Shown one piece after another: positions 23,191 through 35,953 of a DNA stretch of 64,000 nt. The number at the start of each line of letters is the position of its first letter. Position 1 is the stretch's first letter. The position numbers were made by a program, and so were the translations under genes. This stretch comes from Parachlorella kessleri (Eukaryota; Chlorophyta; Trebouxiophyceae; Chlorellales; Chlorellaceae): contig BBXU01002323.1 in the NCBI GenBank assembly GCA_001598975.1, positions 1 to 64,000 on the forward strand, in the 5' to 3' direction. The notes under the pieces were generated by a model. The model was given only the letters and a program-made list of their open reading frames with translations, was not told the origin of the DNA and did not search any database.

Positions 23191-24515
23191 GGTCACGCTG
23201 GGCACAGGGTCGCAAGCCCGGTCGCGGATGTGTTACGTGTCGATCACCGTTTGTCGGTACCACGCAGGAGATATGGCAAACACTGTTGAGAAAGGATGTT
23301 CAAGGACCACGCCCTCGCCCATTCCCTGTTATCAGTACGGACGGGAGGGCGACAGGCCTCCGAGTCAGCCGTGGCGTGGCCACTCCTGGGTCCGACTGAG
23401 TCAGCTGCAGCCAATGACATGAGCATGCCAAGAGGCCTAACGCCGTTATGGTTACTAAAGCTGCTGGTTCACCCACCTCGCAAACCACAGGGCTGTCATA
23501 CACCCCTGACGCATCGATCTGCCAGCTGCCTGCGCAATGCGCGCATCATCGGGTGGTGGAAGTAGTTCAATGTTTTACATAGAGCACACAATGCCACACC
23601 TCTGCAACCCCTTACTCTACCTCATGCTGGGGCGTAAGCACACACCTGGAGCTCCTACCAGCCGGAGTACATCTTGGTGCCATCCCAGTCCCTGCGCAGA
23701 GGTGCGTGCAACGGCTATAGGCCATCATACCAACATGTCCAGGAACAAACGCGCTGATGCCCTGCCAGCACGGATGTGAAGTTTGGGCGATACATAATCA
23801 GGGCCCTGGCCTGCTGTGGTAGCCTGTGCTTATCAAATTGGCGTGCAGAGCCGTGGCTCAGAGTCCATGCAAAACATAAGTCCAAGAGTTAACATCCTTG
23901 CCTGTGGAGGCACGGTGATAGCCGCGGACGTACCTGGCTTAACAGGCGGTCCGTGTTGAAGAGGTTGGCTGGCCGCGGTGACCTGGCAGGTAGCTTCACC
24001 CTCAGAACTAACAAGGGGCTCATCCCACAACTGATGTGTACAAAGCGCCCAGTGAGAAGCAAGACCTGCAGGAGGTTCACGCAACTCAATTCAGCTTGTG
24101 GCTTTCATCAACCATCCCAACAGGTGCTGAAAGTGAGTGCCACCTGCGGTCTCACCACAAGCACAGCTGTAACAAAAACACTGGGAGAGAAGTGGGTCAA
24201 GCGCGTCGACACAGCATCAATAAGTTCTGCATCTTATCCAGACTAAATAAGGGTTGACTTATCGAGGTGCCAATAACGGGCAAACGGGTTGGGTCATGCA
24301 CAGAAGTGCAGAGCTTCATGCAGCATCCCCCCTCAACAATTGCAAGCAGTGCGAAGGGTATAAGGGGCCAAGGGAAGGGAGATACCTGTGGCTGGGAGTT
24401 GGGACCACTGGTTGGCTGGGCTATGGCAGCTGCACAGTGTCTAAGGCTGTTGGTATCAAAACATGACACTCTGGAGGTAGTAAAAACAACCATCACCAAG
24501 GCCTTCCTCAAGGGT
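23191..24515. other. Intergenic region, no gene seen
   Basis: About 1.3 kb holding the presumed promoter of the GH43 gene and the 3' flank of H4. The short open frames show no domain or consistent splice pattern. Confidence 0.55.
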
Positions 24516-24531
24516 GGTGTTGAATAACACC
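24516..24531 (-). terminator. Histone mRNA 3' stem-loop (H4)
   Basis: On the minus strand it reads GGTGTTATTCAACACC, about 50 nt past the H4 stop codon and followed by accctt. It has the same stem as the other histone 3' ends. Confidence 0.93.
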
Positions 24532-24579
24532 GGTGGGATTGTTGCTGCTGGGGAGCCAGCAGTAAGCTGCCAAGGTCGC

Positions 24580-26110
<1,531 letters not shown>

Positions 26111-26147
26111 GCGTACAAGCCTTGGCTACCGTCAATACAGACAACCC

Positions 26148-26163
26148 GGTGTTATTCAACACC
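26148..26163 (+). terminator. Histone mRNA 3' stem-loop (H3)
   Basis: GGTGTTATTCAACACC, 37 nt after the H3 stop codon and followed by accctc. The loop is identical to that of H4, its divergent partner. Confidence 0.93.
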
Positions 26164-27817
26164 ACCCTCTGTGGAAAGCAACCTGTTACCCTGTTGAGGT
26201 TGGCCAGGTACCTCACTACACCTTGCCGGCTCAGCAGATTATAGCCAGGGTGACATAAGTGCAAGGAAAGCAGCTATTCCCACCGACTTTTGCGGTGTAG
26301 CACACATTAGTACTACAGGGGACTTGTACGCATGATGATGAGGCAAGCTCTTACTTATCGTAAAGAGGGTCCTGTTTAGCTTCCCCCGTCGGCAATTGGA
26401 ATGGGCAGCCTTAGTGGTACAGACTGTGCTGCCTTATCGATTAAGGACGTCATAGCCTAAGATTCCCTAATCGGCCTGTTGGGTAGTGTGGGGCGCCAGG
26501 CAGGAAATCCTGAACACCAGCCCTTCTGTGTGCCATACTCTCCTGCACCACCTTCTTGCTGACAAGTGGTGGTACAGACAGAGGATGGGAAACGGACGGG
26601 GCTACATGCAAAGTGTGCCTATGTGTCTCGCTTGTGCTGATTCTCCTGTAATTATTCAGGGTGGCAGGTAATTAGCATGGGCGGCAAATAGTGCGAACAG
26701 GGAGTAGAGCTGGGCTGGACTGGATTGACAGGGCTGGATGCAGAATGAGCCTGAGTTATGCTCTGTGTCTTGCCTGAGATCTGAGCCAGTAGGTCTCTGG
26801 TTGGTAATGGTGGCAGGCAATGCGAACTGGGAGAAGATAGGGTTCAATTGTATTGACAGGGTTAATTGCAGTTATGCCCTGGGATCCGTGAGCAATGTTG
26901 CTCAATGAAGGTCGGCCCTGCTGTGTATGTGCCTGCGCAAGACTGTGAAATTGTGTGCCACTGATGAACTGCAGGTGGAAGACTTGCAAAAGGGAACTGC
27001 CGAGTTGTGGCCGCAGCTGCCCTTCTAGCCAGCTTGCCATTAGCACAGGAGAGTTGCAGTCAGCCTTGCCCAAGCTGCCACAAGGCAAAACTGTGCAATG
27101 GAAGCTTCAGCATAGGTACATTGGAAGCCTTGGATTAGCCACAGGTGAAATAAGTTAAAAGAGGCCTGAAGCACGTACACCGCCCTAGCAAGGCTGACGA
27201 CATTTACCTCGATTGGGGAGGGCAAGGGTATTAGATGCCACATCCAGCACAGGGAACACTGCAAAACGCGAGCAAACTAGCAAACGGAAGTGGGTAGTCA
27301 AGTGGATGCCGTAGGATCCGTCAGTGTCACCAGAAACAATTGCAATATCCACCTGCCAGGGAGACCCCAGTGCAGCCAGGAGACATGGTGCGTAGCCACG
27401 GCTGCTGGGCCCGGCTTGGTTGTCGATGCAACTTACTCATTTCCGGGCCCAGACCCCACTACTGACAACAGGGTGCCTGGCCGCAAGCCACACAGCCGCC
27501 AACGGTGTGTTGTACATCATATACAGGGGTCCCACACCACCCCTCTTGCCTGCCGCAGCTGAATGCGGTAATTCTATAACCACCGCTATACTTCGAGCTA
27601 CCACTTTTCTTCGTAAGCCTCTATCAGGTACAAAACCATGTGTGACCCCAGGAAAGCCATCTTGCCGGCTGTAACCCAGGCTCGTGTGCCAGCTATGGCA
27701 CCCAGCCGAGCCGCCGGCCCCAGCACCCACTCCTGCTTTGCCAGCACCGCCACACGGCATAGCAGCACTGCCAGCCTCCCTGCCTAGCCGTCCTCCACCT
27801 CACTGGTGGTGGTGAGC
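26164..27817. other. Intergenic region with dispersed repeat copies
   Basis: About 1.65 kb between the converging H3 and bestrophin genes. It contains two copies of a repeat also found near 58 kb (listed separately). The rest shows short open frames without domains. Confidence 0.6.
26661..26890. repeat. Dispersed repeat, two degenerate copies
   Basis: Copy one is about 26661-26795 and copy two about 26806-26890. Shared landmarks are ggtggcaggtaa/ggtggcaggcaa, a ...tgcgaac block, ttgacagggct/ttgacagggtt and ttatgctctg/ttatgccctg. The same landmarks occur at 57943-58060 and 58255-58370. It could be a SINE or a fragment of a larger element; no terminal structure was resolved. Confidence 0.65.
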
Positions 27818-30800
27818 TCACTTGCGAGCCACCGCCGCGTCCAGCTGCGCCGCCAGCTCCAGCTGCTCCTTCTGCTTTGCCAGCACCGCCAGGGCGATCA
27901 TGTCAGGGGCCGACACCGGGATGGCGGCGCCGTCGTTGTCGCCCGTCAGGGCGTTGGTGCCGTGCATGGCCTCCAGCTCGCGCACGTTGGTCAGGGCGGT
28001 GCCGGAGATGGCTTCCAAGGCCAGGATGGTGAAGGGCTCCTCAATCTGCACCAGGCAGGCAGGGAAGGAGCGTCAGCAGTAGGCGTGGAGGCGGGGCGGG
28101 GAGGTATGGATAAGATAGCACAGGTGGCCAGGCGCTGCTCTCCCGTGGTACCAGAGCATTAGGGGATAGCCAACACCGGAGAGGCAGGAGTCGTTCTACA
28201 GTCGTATGCCGCAACAAAGCTGGCAGAGCACAAGCGCAGACCGCCGTTCATAGTACTCACCGCAACACCAATCTCCTCCACGCCTGCAACACAACCAAAA
28301 GTACAGCAATCAGTCCTTTGCCGCCACGAGATCCACTGCCCATGCCTACCAAAGAACATAATACGAAAGCAACACCTCTACGCTTCACACTGCTTCATGA
28401 CACGTCCACTGGCAGGCCAACCCCAGGAGCAAAAAGATGGCACCATGCAAAGGGCACAGGTGTGCAGGGCCTGACACAGAACTCGTCCTTGAGACAGGGC
28501 GAGCACATACACCAAGCACACAAGCAGCTGCGGGAGCCCTGAGCCCAGCCACGCTTGTCAACAAACTCCAACAAGCATGCACAGGAGCCCAGCCATGTGT
28601 GTTATGAAACTCACCCAGCAGCAGGAAGGCGATAATGCCTGACAAGGGCACCGTGGCCCACTCGCAGGCCGGCCACAGCGCAAATGGCAGCAGGGTCAGC
28701 CAGATCATCATGAAGCGGGACGTATGCCTGCAGGGGGTAGCAATGCAGGTTTACACTCCCGAGTTACCAGCCAGGCCCCAGCTCCCCTAGCTACCGCGGC
28801 ACTACCAACCGCGATTGCGCTTGGGCTACGGAGCTTAGGTTGCTGCAAGGGCGGTGGCAATTATCCACAACGCTCGGCTCGCCATCAGCTTCTGCCACAG
28901 TTGCTGTGGTGGTAATACCGAGAACACATGCCTGGTGCAGGGTAGAAATGGAGTGCGATGCATAGAATGCAATCCCCGGCATCTATGCATCCCTCATATT
29001 CCTGGCGGTCCACAAAGACCAACCAATTTGTCGTGGCCTAGCTTGCCTGGTGTAGTAGAGCGGGATGGGTGTGCGCAGGATGCGCTCGCAGCCACCCAGG
29101 CAGTCCTCAAAGTTGGTAAGGTTGTCCTCCATGCGCAGCGTGGGCACCACGGGAATCTCAGAGGATCTGATGATCTGGGCCAGCACCTGCACCAGGGCAA
29201 CACAAGCCAGCAAGCTATGCTGTGTCTGTTTGGGTTCGTCCTCACTGGTACAAAAGTGGGACTTACATGAGCAGGGTCCCAAACGAGGCCCGCGGTCTGG
29301 CCAACACCTACAGAAAGGAGTGTGCCGGAGCCTACCAATGCTCAACAGCTCATTGCCTTATCTGAAGAGGGGGCATTGAGCACGCTAGAGATGCGCGGCG
29401 AGGGCAAAGCTCAACCACCCAATTAGACAATGTGCACGCAGTTGTGGCTTACCTGGAGGACATAGTTGGGACGGTGTGTCGACTTCACCACGCCCTCAAT
29501 CTCGTGGGGGAGAAGAATCCCCTGCACAGAGGCAGCAGGCCAGCTCAGCATGAATTCTTCAACGTGATTATGATGTACATTAACCTGCCTTGGCCCTGTG
29601 GCTATGAGCTCTACTATGCAACCCTTGCCTTATGCATTGTGCAACCCTTCCCGTCACATAGAATGTTTGTGAGAGACTAGGCCAACCCACACCTGAGAAG
29701 AGTCGAATAAAAAAGTTGCAAGAGGCAGAAAATCCCACCTCCAGCTCTTTTCTGATGTCCTCGCCGGGGCGTAGGTGGCACATGAGTGACTTGGAGAAGG
29801 CAGGGACCCAGCGGCACAGCATGGCTCGCAGCTCCGGCTTGTCCTCGGGGATCCAGGCCAGACCCTGCAGAGCATCAGATCCCCTGGGTCAGGATGCGGG
29901 CAGCCTTGTCACGCACTGTGTGAGCCATACCTTGGCTCGTAATTTAAGACAGTAGTTCACCAAAATTACACCGCTCTCCCACCACCAGCGCAGGGCACAC
30001 CCTCCCAGATACTTTTAGCAGTGTATCAGTGCATCCCCAGAACGCATGCAGCAGCAACGCTTGCTCATGCCAGGAAAGATGCTTGCCCAGTGCCTGGGCC
30101 ACAGCTACTGGGCAGCCTCCTTTCAGGATCGCAAAGGTGCAAGCTGCCCTTCACCTGGCGACAGCATGGTCAGGTGAGGGTACGCTGTTAGACTGACCCA
30201 CCTGGCGGGTGATGTCGCGGCTGCGGTTGAGCACCAGCCCCCACATCTTGCGTGCGCCATCCCACCGCTCGTAGCTGGCATTGGTGCGGTAGGCCTGCAA
30301 GGGGAGGGGATACACCGCCTTATAGGCATGCTAGCACCAACCCTTCTGCACTTCAAGGCAGTGCTGAGCTGCAGCGCGGGAGTACGCTTGTTGCACTGAC
30401 CCTGTCTGGCCACCGCTGGTTGCCCGTCTCGTGGTGGTGGCAGACACTTCCAACGAGAGGAAAGTCGCTACCTATGACAAATTGCTATGTTTGCTCCTCT
30501 ATTTGTAATCTATAATATTCCAACATCTGTTGTTCCTCACCAGCAGCAGCGCCACTCACCAGCAGCAGGGCCAGGGCAAAAGAAGTGAGACCGAACAGCT
30601 CCTTGCTCTTGATCTCCACATCGGGAAAGCTTGGTGGCAGCACACCAGTCTGCAATCAGCAATGGGACCAGGCACCTTGTGAGAGCCTGAAGCGGCGGAC
30701 CAAGCTGACAGCATAGGAGCCAGGCCGGGCTGCCACAGCGGGCTACATAGCAGCAAGGATGGGCGCCATTTATACATGCAACCACCTCTACATAAGGCAG

Positions 30801-31723
30801 GTGTGGGCATTAAGAATGAAGATGGCCTGTGAGAAGCCGGCTGATGCCAAAAGTGCTGGAACAGCCTCGAGCCTGACAAAAAAAAACATGCATGCATGCC
30901 CCAGCACTAGCAGGTATTTAGCAGTGTGGTACCCGACGCCAGAGAAGCCACCTGCTACGCTGCAAATTCTGTAACCACCTCAACCCCACTTACTGAGCGT
31001 GCTGTCTCATAGGCGGCAACCGCGGTGGCGAGGCCCACCACGTACACCAGAGGAGCAGCCAGGCCCTTGATCAGCCGAGAGCTACAGCAGCAAGCAGAAC
31101 AAGGGGCCTCAGCGAGCCAGTCCAACAAATTGGGCAAGCAAGCGCAGTATGTGTGTACTTCCACCAGCCTGTATAGGTCTGAGTGTGAGGGCGGGACAGG
31201 ATAATCAGTGCCACTCACTTGAAGATGCCCAGCATGTGGCGCAGGTAGCGGGATGAGGACCGGTGCACTGCCCAGCGGTTGAACTGCATTGCAGACAAAG
31301 GTTGACAAAGGTGTATAGGTAGCCTACCATGCTATCATGCACATGGGGCCCTGCCTGAAACTGCTGGCAACGGCACTCCAAGGCAGGGGAACTTGTACCA
31401 CTCACATCGAATACCGAGCGCATCTCCTTGCGTGACTCCTCCTTGAAGGCATCCCTGACAAGAGGAACCTTCTCGTTGGGGCTGACGCCCACAGCCACAT
31501 CCCTGGCAGTGTGGGAGGGACCGTCATGGGGCTGTTGGAGAGACTTGCCAAACATGCTGCTGGGTTGCGGCGGCAGCACTGTCAGGCCTCCACGAAGCTT
31601 TTCAGCTGCACCGGCGGTCACAGTGAACCGAGGCCTGACCCTTTGGCCAGAGCGAACCCCTGTGATCGGCCTCCATGCCTGCTTTGCCGCTGGAGTCATG
31701 GTGTGACCGCCGCAGCGCTGCAT
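27818..31723 (-). CDS. Bestrophin-like chloroplast anion channel
   Basis: Member of the bestrophin/UPF0187 family, which includes the thylakoid chloride channel VCCN1 and the Chlamydomonas BST proteins tied to bicarbonate movement. Eleven exons join in phase: 31723-31406, 31283-31219, 31081-30994, 30649-30560, 30294-30202, 29864-29739, 29521-29453, 29186-29047, 28727-28615, 28283-28261 and 28045-27818 (about 450 aa). The first 60-90 residues are Arg/Ala/Ser/Thr rich, like a chloroplast transit peptide. Family motifs are FNRWAVHRSSSRYLRHM, the membrane stretch LAAPLVYVVGLATAVAAY, FGLTSFALALLLAYRTNASY with ERWDGARKMWG, PIPLYYTRHTSRFMMIWL and LLLGVEEIGVAIEEPF. Exon 10 is only 23 nt, and the intron after 29047 has a GC donor. 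Ion selectivity cannot be read from the sequence. A second ATG at 31699 is also possible. Confidence 0.93.
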
Positions 31724-32370
31724 TGTGGTGAAATTGTAAGCAAGAGAATATGTCAGCCCAATCGTGCAATTTCAATGGCCATGCGAGGTTTCCCGTCTAC
31801 TACCATCCGCCAGCGCCCTCTGTGTCCCCGCCAAGTATGCACAAACGGACTCGTGCGATAGCCAATCCAAACCCCCATCAGGGACGGCTGACTGATCTGC
31901 ATAGCTATAAGCATCCCTATAGACCAATGGGCTGGGAGGCTTTCTGTCCTGGTGCGACGATGTGGTATCAGAGGTACGGTATATCGCCAAGTTCAGTACT
32001 GGTTGCCTACCAGAAGTACCCTAGGGTCAGTGCACATCCTGTAGCCAGTGCGTGCTGTTGCTCGTAATCAACTAGGAGCTGGGAGTTTGGCCATGGCAGC
32101 ATTGAAGCAGTGACCGTAGCCTGGCCTAGGGTCCCTTGGCAGACACTTCTCCTTGCGACACACCACACAGTTTAGGTTTTCACCAAGTATAGCGGTGAAA
32201 GAGCTGTCACAACTGTGGAGCTTGCAATATAGTGAAGGCATCTCGTCCAGACTAAGTTATATTCGCGGGTGGTGCGGGACTCCGTGCCAAGTTGCCAAGC
32301 CAAGCACGGCTTATTAACGAAGGAGCAAATAGGAGATGGAGGCCAGTGGAAAGGGATATTCCAGCAAGGT
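31724..32370. other. Intergenic region, no gene seen
   Basis: About 650 bp between the bestrophin 5' end and the 3' end of the second H2B gene; presumably the bestrophin promoter. No domain-bearing open frame. Confidence 0.6.
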
Positions 32371-32386
32371 GGTGTTTAATAACACC
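32371..32386 (-). terminator. Histone mRNA 3' stem-loop (H2B copy 2)
   Basis: On the minus strand it reads GGTGTTATTAAACACC, about 40 nt after the stop codon and followed by acctt. Same stem as the other five. Confidence 0.93.
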
Positions 32387-32426
32387 GGGTTTGGGAAATC
32401 TTTGTGAGGTAGACAGGGCCAGCATC

Positions 32427-32946
32427 TTAGGCGGAGGTGAACTTGGTCACGGCCTTGGTGCCCTCGGACACTGCGTGCTTGGCCAGCTCGCCGGGCAGCA
32501 CCAGGCGCACGGCGGTCTGGATCTCGCGGGAGGTCAGGGTGGGCTTCTTGTTCACGCGGGCCAGCGTGGCGGCCTGGGTGGCGATCTTCTCAAACTGGTC
32601 CACGATGAACGAGTTGAGGATAGCCATGGCCTGCAGCAGGGAGGGGGGCAGGGCAAAATGATCAATGCCAGCTTTGGTTTGCTCAGGTTCCTGTCTGCTG
32701 CATGCCGCTGCTGCAGAAGCAGGCTACACAGTAGGCAAGCACCCAACACTGATCAGCAGCAGGGCCCACCTTGCTGGAGATGCCTGTGTCGGGGTGGACC
32801 TGCTTGAGGACCTTGAAGATGTAGATCTTGTAGGACTCAACGCCCTTGGACTTGCCGCCCTTCTTCTTCTTGTCGCCGGCCTTGGCATCAGCCTTGGCCT
32901 TGGGTGCGGCCTTGGCAGGGGCCTTGGTCTCGGTCTTGGGAGCCAT
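32427..32946 (-). CDS. H2B: Histone H2B (copy 2)
   Basis: Exon 1 is 32946-32770 and exon 2 is 32630-32427, giving 126 aa. The protein reads identical to copy 1 ([20 protein letters not shown]... to AVTKFTSA). The intron (139 bp) is at the same place but is visibly diverged from that of copy 1, unlike the exons and the promoter. It is the divergent partner of H2A copy 2. Confidence 0.98.
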
Positions 32947-33255
32947 GGTGCTGGGTGTGGGGTGAGATAGGAACGATCGGAGAGCTGGAACAAAGAGTGA
33001 AGCTTTGCCAGTGGCTGCGGTAAAAATAGCCCAGTCGGCTGCGCAGGCCTCATCAGCCAGAGGCCAGGCTAGGAGGAGGGCCGGATGGGGCCGCATTTGC
33101 GCCTCTCACCAAGGCATGCGCACCCATCCGCCCCTCCCACACCCTCGCCACGTCCTGGAGGCCAGCTTTGGACGGTGCTGCTTACAAAAGCCAGCCTCTC
33201 GCCCAGCTCTCAATTCCCTGCTTCCAATTATTCGATCACTAACACACCAGCAACC
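32947..33255. promoter_or_regulatory. Bidirectional H2B/H2A promoter (copy 2)
   Basis: A 309-bp near-identical copy of 18382-18695, differing by a handful of substitutions and a 5-bp deletion before the H2A leader. The TATA-like CTTACAAAAG is at 33181-33190, and the minus-strand CTATTTTTA lies about 75 bp from the H2B ATG. Confidence 0.75.
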
Positions 33256-33811
33256 ATGAGCGGCCGTGGCAAGGGCAAGACCGCCGGCAAGAAGGCAGTG
33301 AGCAAGTCCACCAAGGCTGGGCTGCAGTTCCCCGTGGGCCGCATCGCCCGCTACCTGAAGAAGGGCCGCTACGCTGGTGAGTCTTGAGTTGGGGCTTGGG
33401 GCTGGCATCCTGTGATCAGCTCCCATGGCTTGGTGCAACTTGCAAGTTGTCGAGCCTGTGCACGTTTCCTTGCTGTAAGGAACCCGGGGCCTGCTCGTTC
33501 TCTCACGCCCCCTCAACGACCCCCCTTTCCTCCTGCCCCGTGCTGCAGAGCGCATCGGTGCGGGTGCCCCCGTGTACCTGGCTGCCGTGCTGGAGTACCT
33601 GGCCGCTGAGGTGCTGGAGCTGGCTGGCAACGCCGCCCGCGACAACAAGAAGACCCGCATTGTGCCCCGCCACATCCAGCTGGCCGTGCGCAACGACGAG
33701 GAGCTGTCCAAGCTGCTGGCCGGCGTGACCATCGCCGAGGGTGGTGTGCTGCCCAACATCCACTCCGTGCTGCTGCCCAAGAAGACCGGCAAGAAGGAGG
33801 CCGCTGAGTAA
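33256..33811 (+). CDS. H2A: Histone H2A (copy 2)
   Basis: Exon 1 is 33256-33376 and exon 2 is 33549-33811, giving 127 aa, the same protein as copy 1. Differences are synonymous (for example gccgtg versus gcagtg in the tail). The 172-bp intron differs from copy 1 by only a few bases near its 3' end. Confidence 0.98.
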
Positions 33812-33841
33812 ACCCTCCCAAATCCCCACGGAAAAAAAAAC

Positions 33842-33857
33842 GGTGTTATTAAACACC
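33842..33857 (+). terminator. Histone mRNA 3' stem-loop (H2A copy 2)
   Basis: GGTGTTATTAAACACC, 30 nt after the stop codon and preceded by an A-run. The stem-loop is retained although the 3' UTR differs from copy 1. Confidence 0.93.
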
Positions 33858-35953
33858 ACCCTGATGGAACCTGTCTAATCCAATCTCCAACCTGCGGCGG
33901 TGATTGCCGGAAGTGCCCTGTTTGCTGAGCCCTCATGCTCGTCCTAGTCGGGTTCTTGCTGCACTGCTCTGTTTTCTTAATGAATTTCACTGAGGTTGAT
34001 GATGGAACCACAGCGCAGCTAATGGAATGGCTTGAATTTCTGCAAGGCGGTGCTAACCTAAGCCATACACCCAGGCAGGGTTCGTCCTGGTTAATCAGTA
34101 CACTTCCTGTCTTGGTATTTACAAGGAGGGAGATGCCCATGAGCCTAGCCTAACCTGGTGTAAAGGGCATCAACAATCAACATTAATGATGCAAACCAAG
34201 CAAAGCAGTTAGCCCCGCATGAAGCAAGTAGTTACTTCAGCTCAGCCATGGTTCTATTACAGGTCTCTACCCTAAACCCTAAATTGGTCAATGAAAACAA
34301 CCATGTCCAGCTCTGCATTGCAGACCGACTAGGCTAACGACACGGTCTGTGCCAGTCATGCAGCTGCTAGCCGCGCAAAATGGGAAGAATGGTGAAGCAT
34401 ATGGGGAAAAAAGTCATCTAGAGGGGTTGCAGTAATGCCTGCCCCCCACCCCTACACTATATAGAATCTAGGTGTCAAGCACCTCACCGTCAGAAGCCAC
34501 CAGCGGTCCCACTGCCTAACCCTAAATCAAAGGGGTCCTAGCCATGTTCGAGGAGAACAGTTGCCCTTGTGCTAGGGGTATTGCACACATACACAAACCA
34601 CCTCTCACAACCCACATCAGGGTAACACACAGGGCCCCTGTGAGGACCCGGGTAATGGCCTGGTGCTAGTCTCACAAAGGGCTTGCCGAGGGCAGCAGAA
34701 GAGCATTTTCTCAAAGAAAAAGACAATGGGAGAGTGGGCAATCAACACGCAATGAAGGCCTCAGGCATGACTCAAGAGGAAGAGAAAACATGTATAGGGA
34801 TCCAACATGCGCAGGCTCATGCCTGGTTCCATGCCAGCAGGCAATGGTAGTAGTAGTCAAAACAGACGGGGGATAAGAGACATCATAGGATAGATGGATT
34901 ATACAACAGGGAAATGGGTTGTCTATCACCAGATGCTTGAATGGAGAAGCAGAACATGCAAGGTTTGGCTGCACATTGGGTTTGGCCCTAGTATGCAGGG
35001 CGCAACATATCTGTACAATAGGCATTTCTAAAGTCGGCTGCATTGGCAGAGATGAAGGACAGCTACACAGGCATGTTTTTGCACAGCTAAAAAGACACAG
35101 CTGCAAGGAGTGGCAGTCGTCCGCCTATTGGTGTGTGGCGGGAAGCTGTCCCTAAACTGCCACATGCCACAAAACTTCGGCGGCTCCCTCCCTGAAAAGT
35201 GCCATTTAACTCGATGACAGGTATGGAATAAGCAAGTTGCCCTCATCAACGCCAAGGACCCTAGGACACGTAGCCCCCCGGCCCCCCGGCAGAAGGGCGG
35301 CCAACCGTTCATAGCCTGAGTTGCCCTGCATGACCACGAGCCCCCCAACACAAAATGCATTCTTGCTGCCTTAAAAACCTTCCTTGCATATTGCAGAGAA
35401 CAATCTATCCACATTCCCTGACCTTCGATTGCAGCTGGGACGTGCCCAGCACCAAGGATACATCCTCCGTGGTTCTACCCCCCACACGCCACTTAAAGGC
35501 TTTCCAGCAGGGTTCGCAGCTGGACCCTCACACTTGCGCTGGTGAGGGGGGCACCACGGCCGCCTTCAGTAGGTGGTGGGGCCAGTGCCTTCATGCCGGT
35601 CAGCGTCCTGCCACCGCCCACGAAATCAAGGCCTGCGTGAGGTTGGGATGGAGATGTGGGTTATGTGCGGGGGCCTATGCAGGCAGGTCAGGCAGGTGCA
35701 GGCATATCTATCCCAAGTAACTGGCCATGGTGACATGAATACAGAAGCATGCTACATCCCTGCATGCAGAGCGATAGGACAAACTCCCCACCCGCCCAAG
35801 CGCTCCATAGACCCAACAGGATCAGGCGCAACCCCTGGCCTTCCACAATGCGCACGTCCACACTTCGCAAAACATGCCAAACTGGGTAACTCCTACCACG
35901 GGTCACAGCCTGGCACCAGTTCTCGCTCAAGCCATGCACCAGGGTGGCGCTGG
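33858..35953. other. Intergenic region, no gene seen
   Basis: About 2.1 kb between H2A copy 2 and the 3' end of the MYB gene, which converge. Two short telomere-like stretches (ccctaaaccctaaa near 34271 and ctaaccctaaa near 34517) are too short to mean much. No coding signal was found. Confidence 0.6.

Noticed and set aside
29240..29330. Extra bestrophin exon reading VLARPRASFGTLL
   Set aside because: It has acceptor and donor look-alikes, but its phase does not fit the neighbouring exons and the family alignment needs no residues there.
33106..34140. 344-codon minus-strand open frame
   Set aside because: It runs antisense through both H2A exons, the intron and the stem-loop. The histone gene explains the lack of stops, and no domain is visible.
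34265..34530. Telomere-like CCCTAAA units
   Set aside because: Only one to two units at each place; too short to be an interstitial telomere tract.
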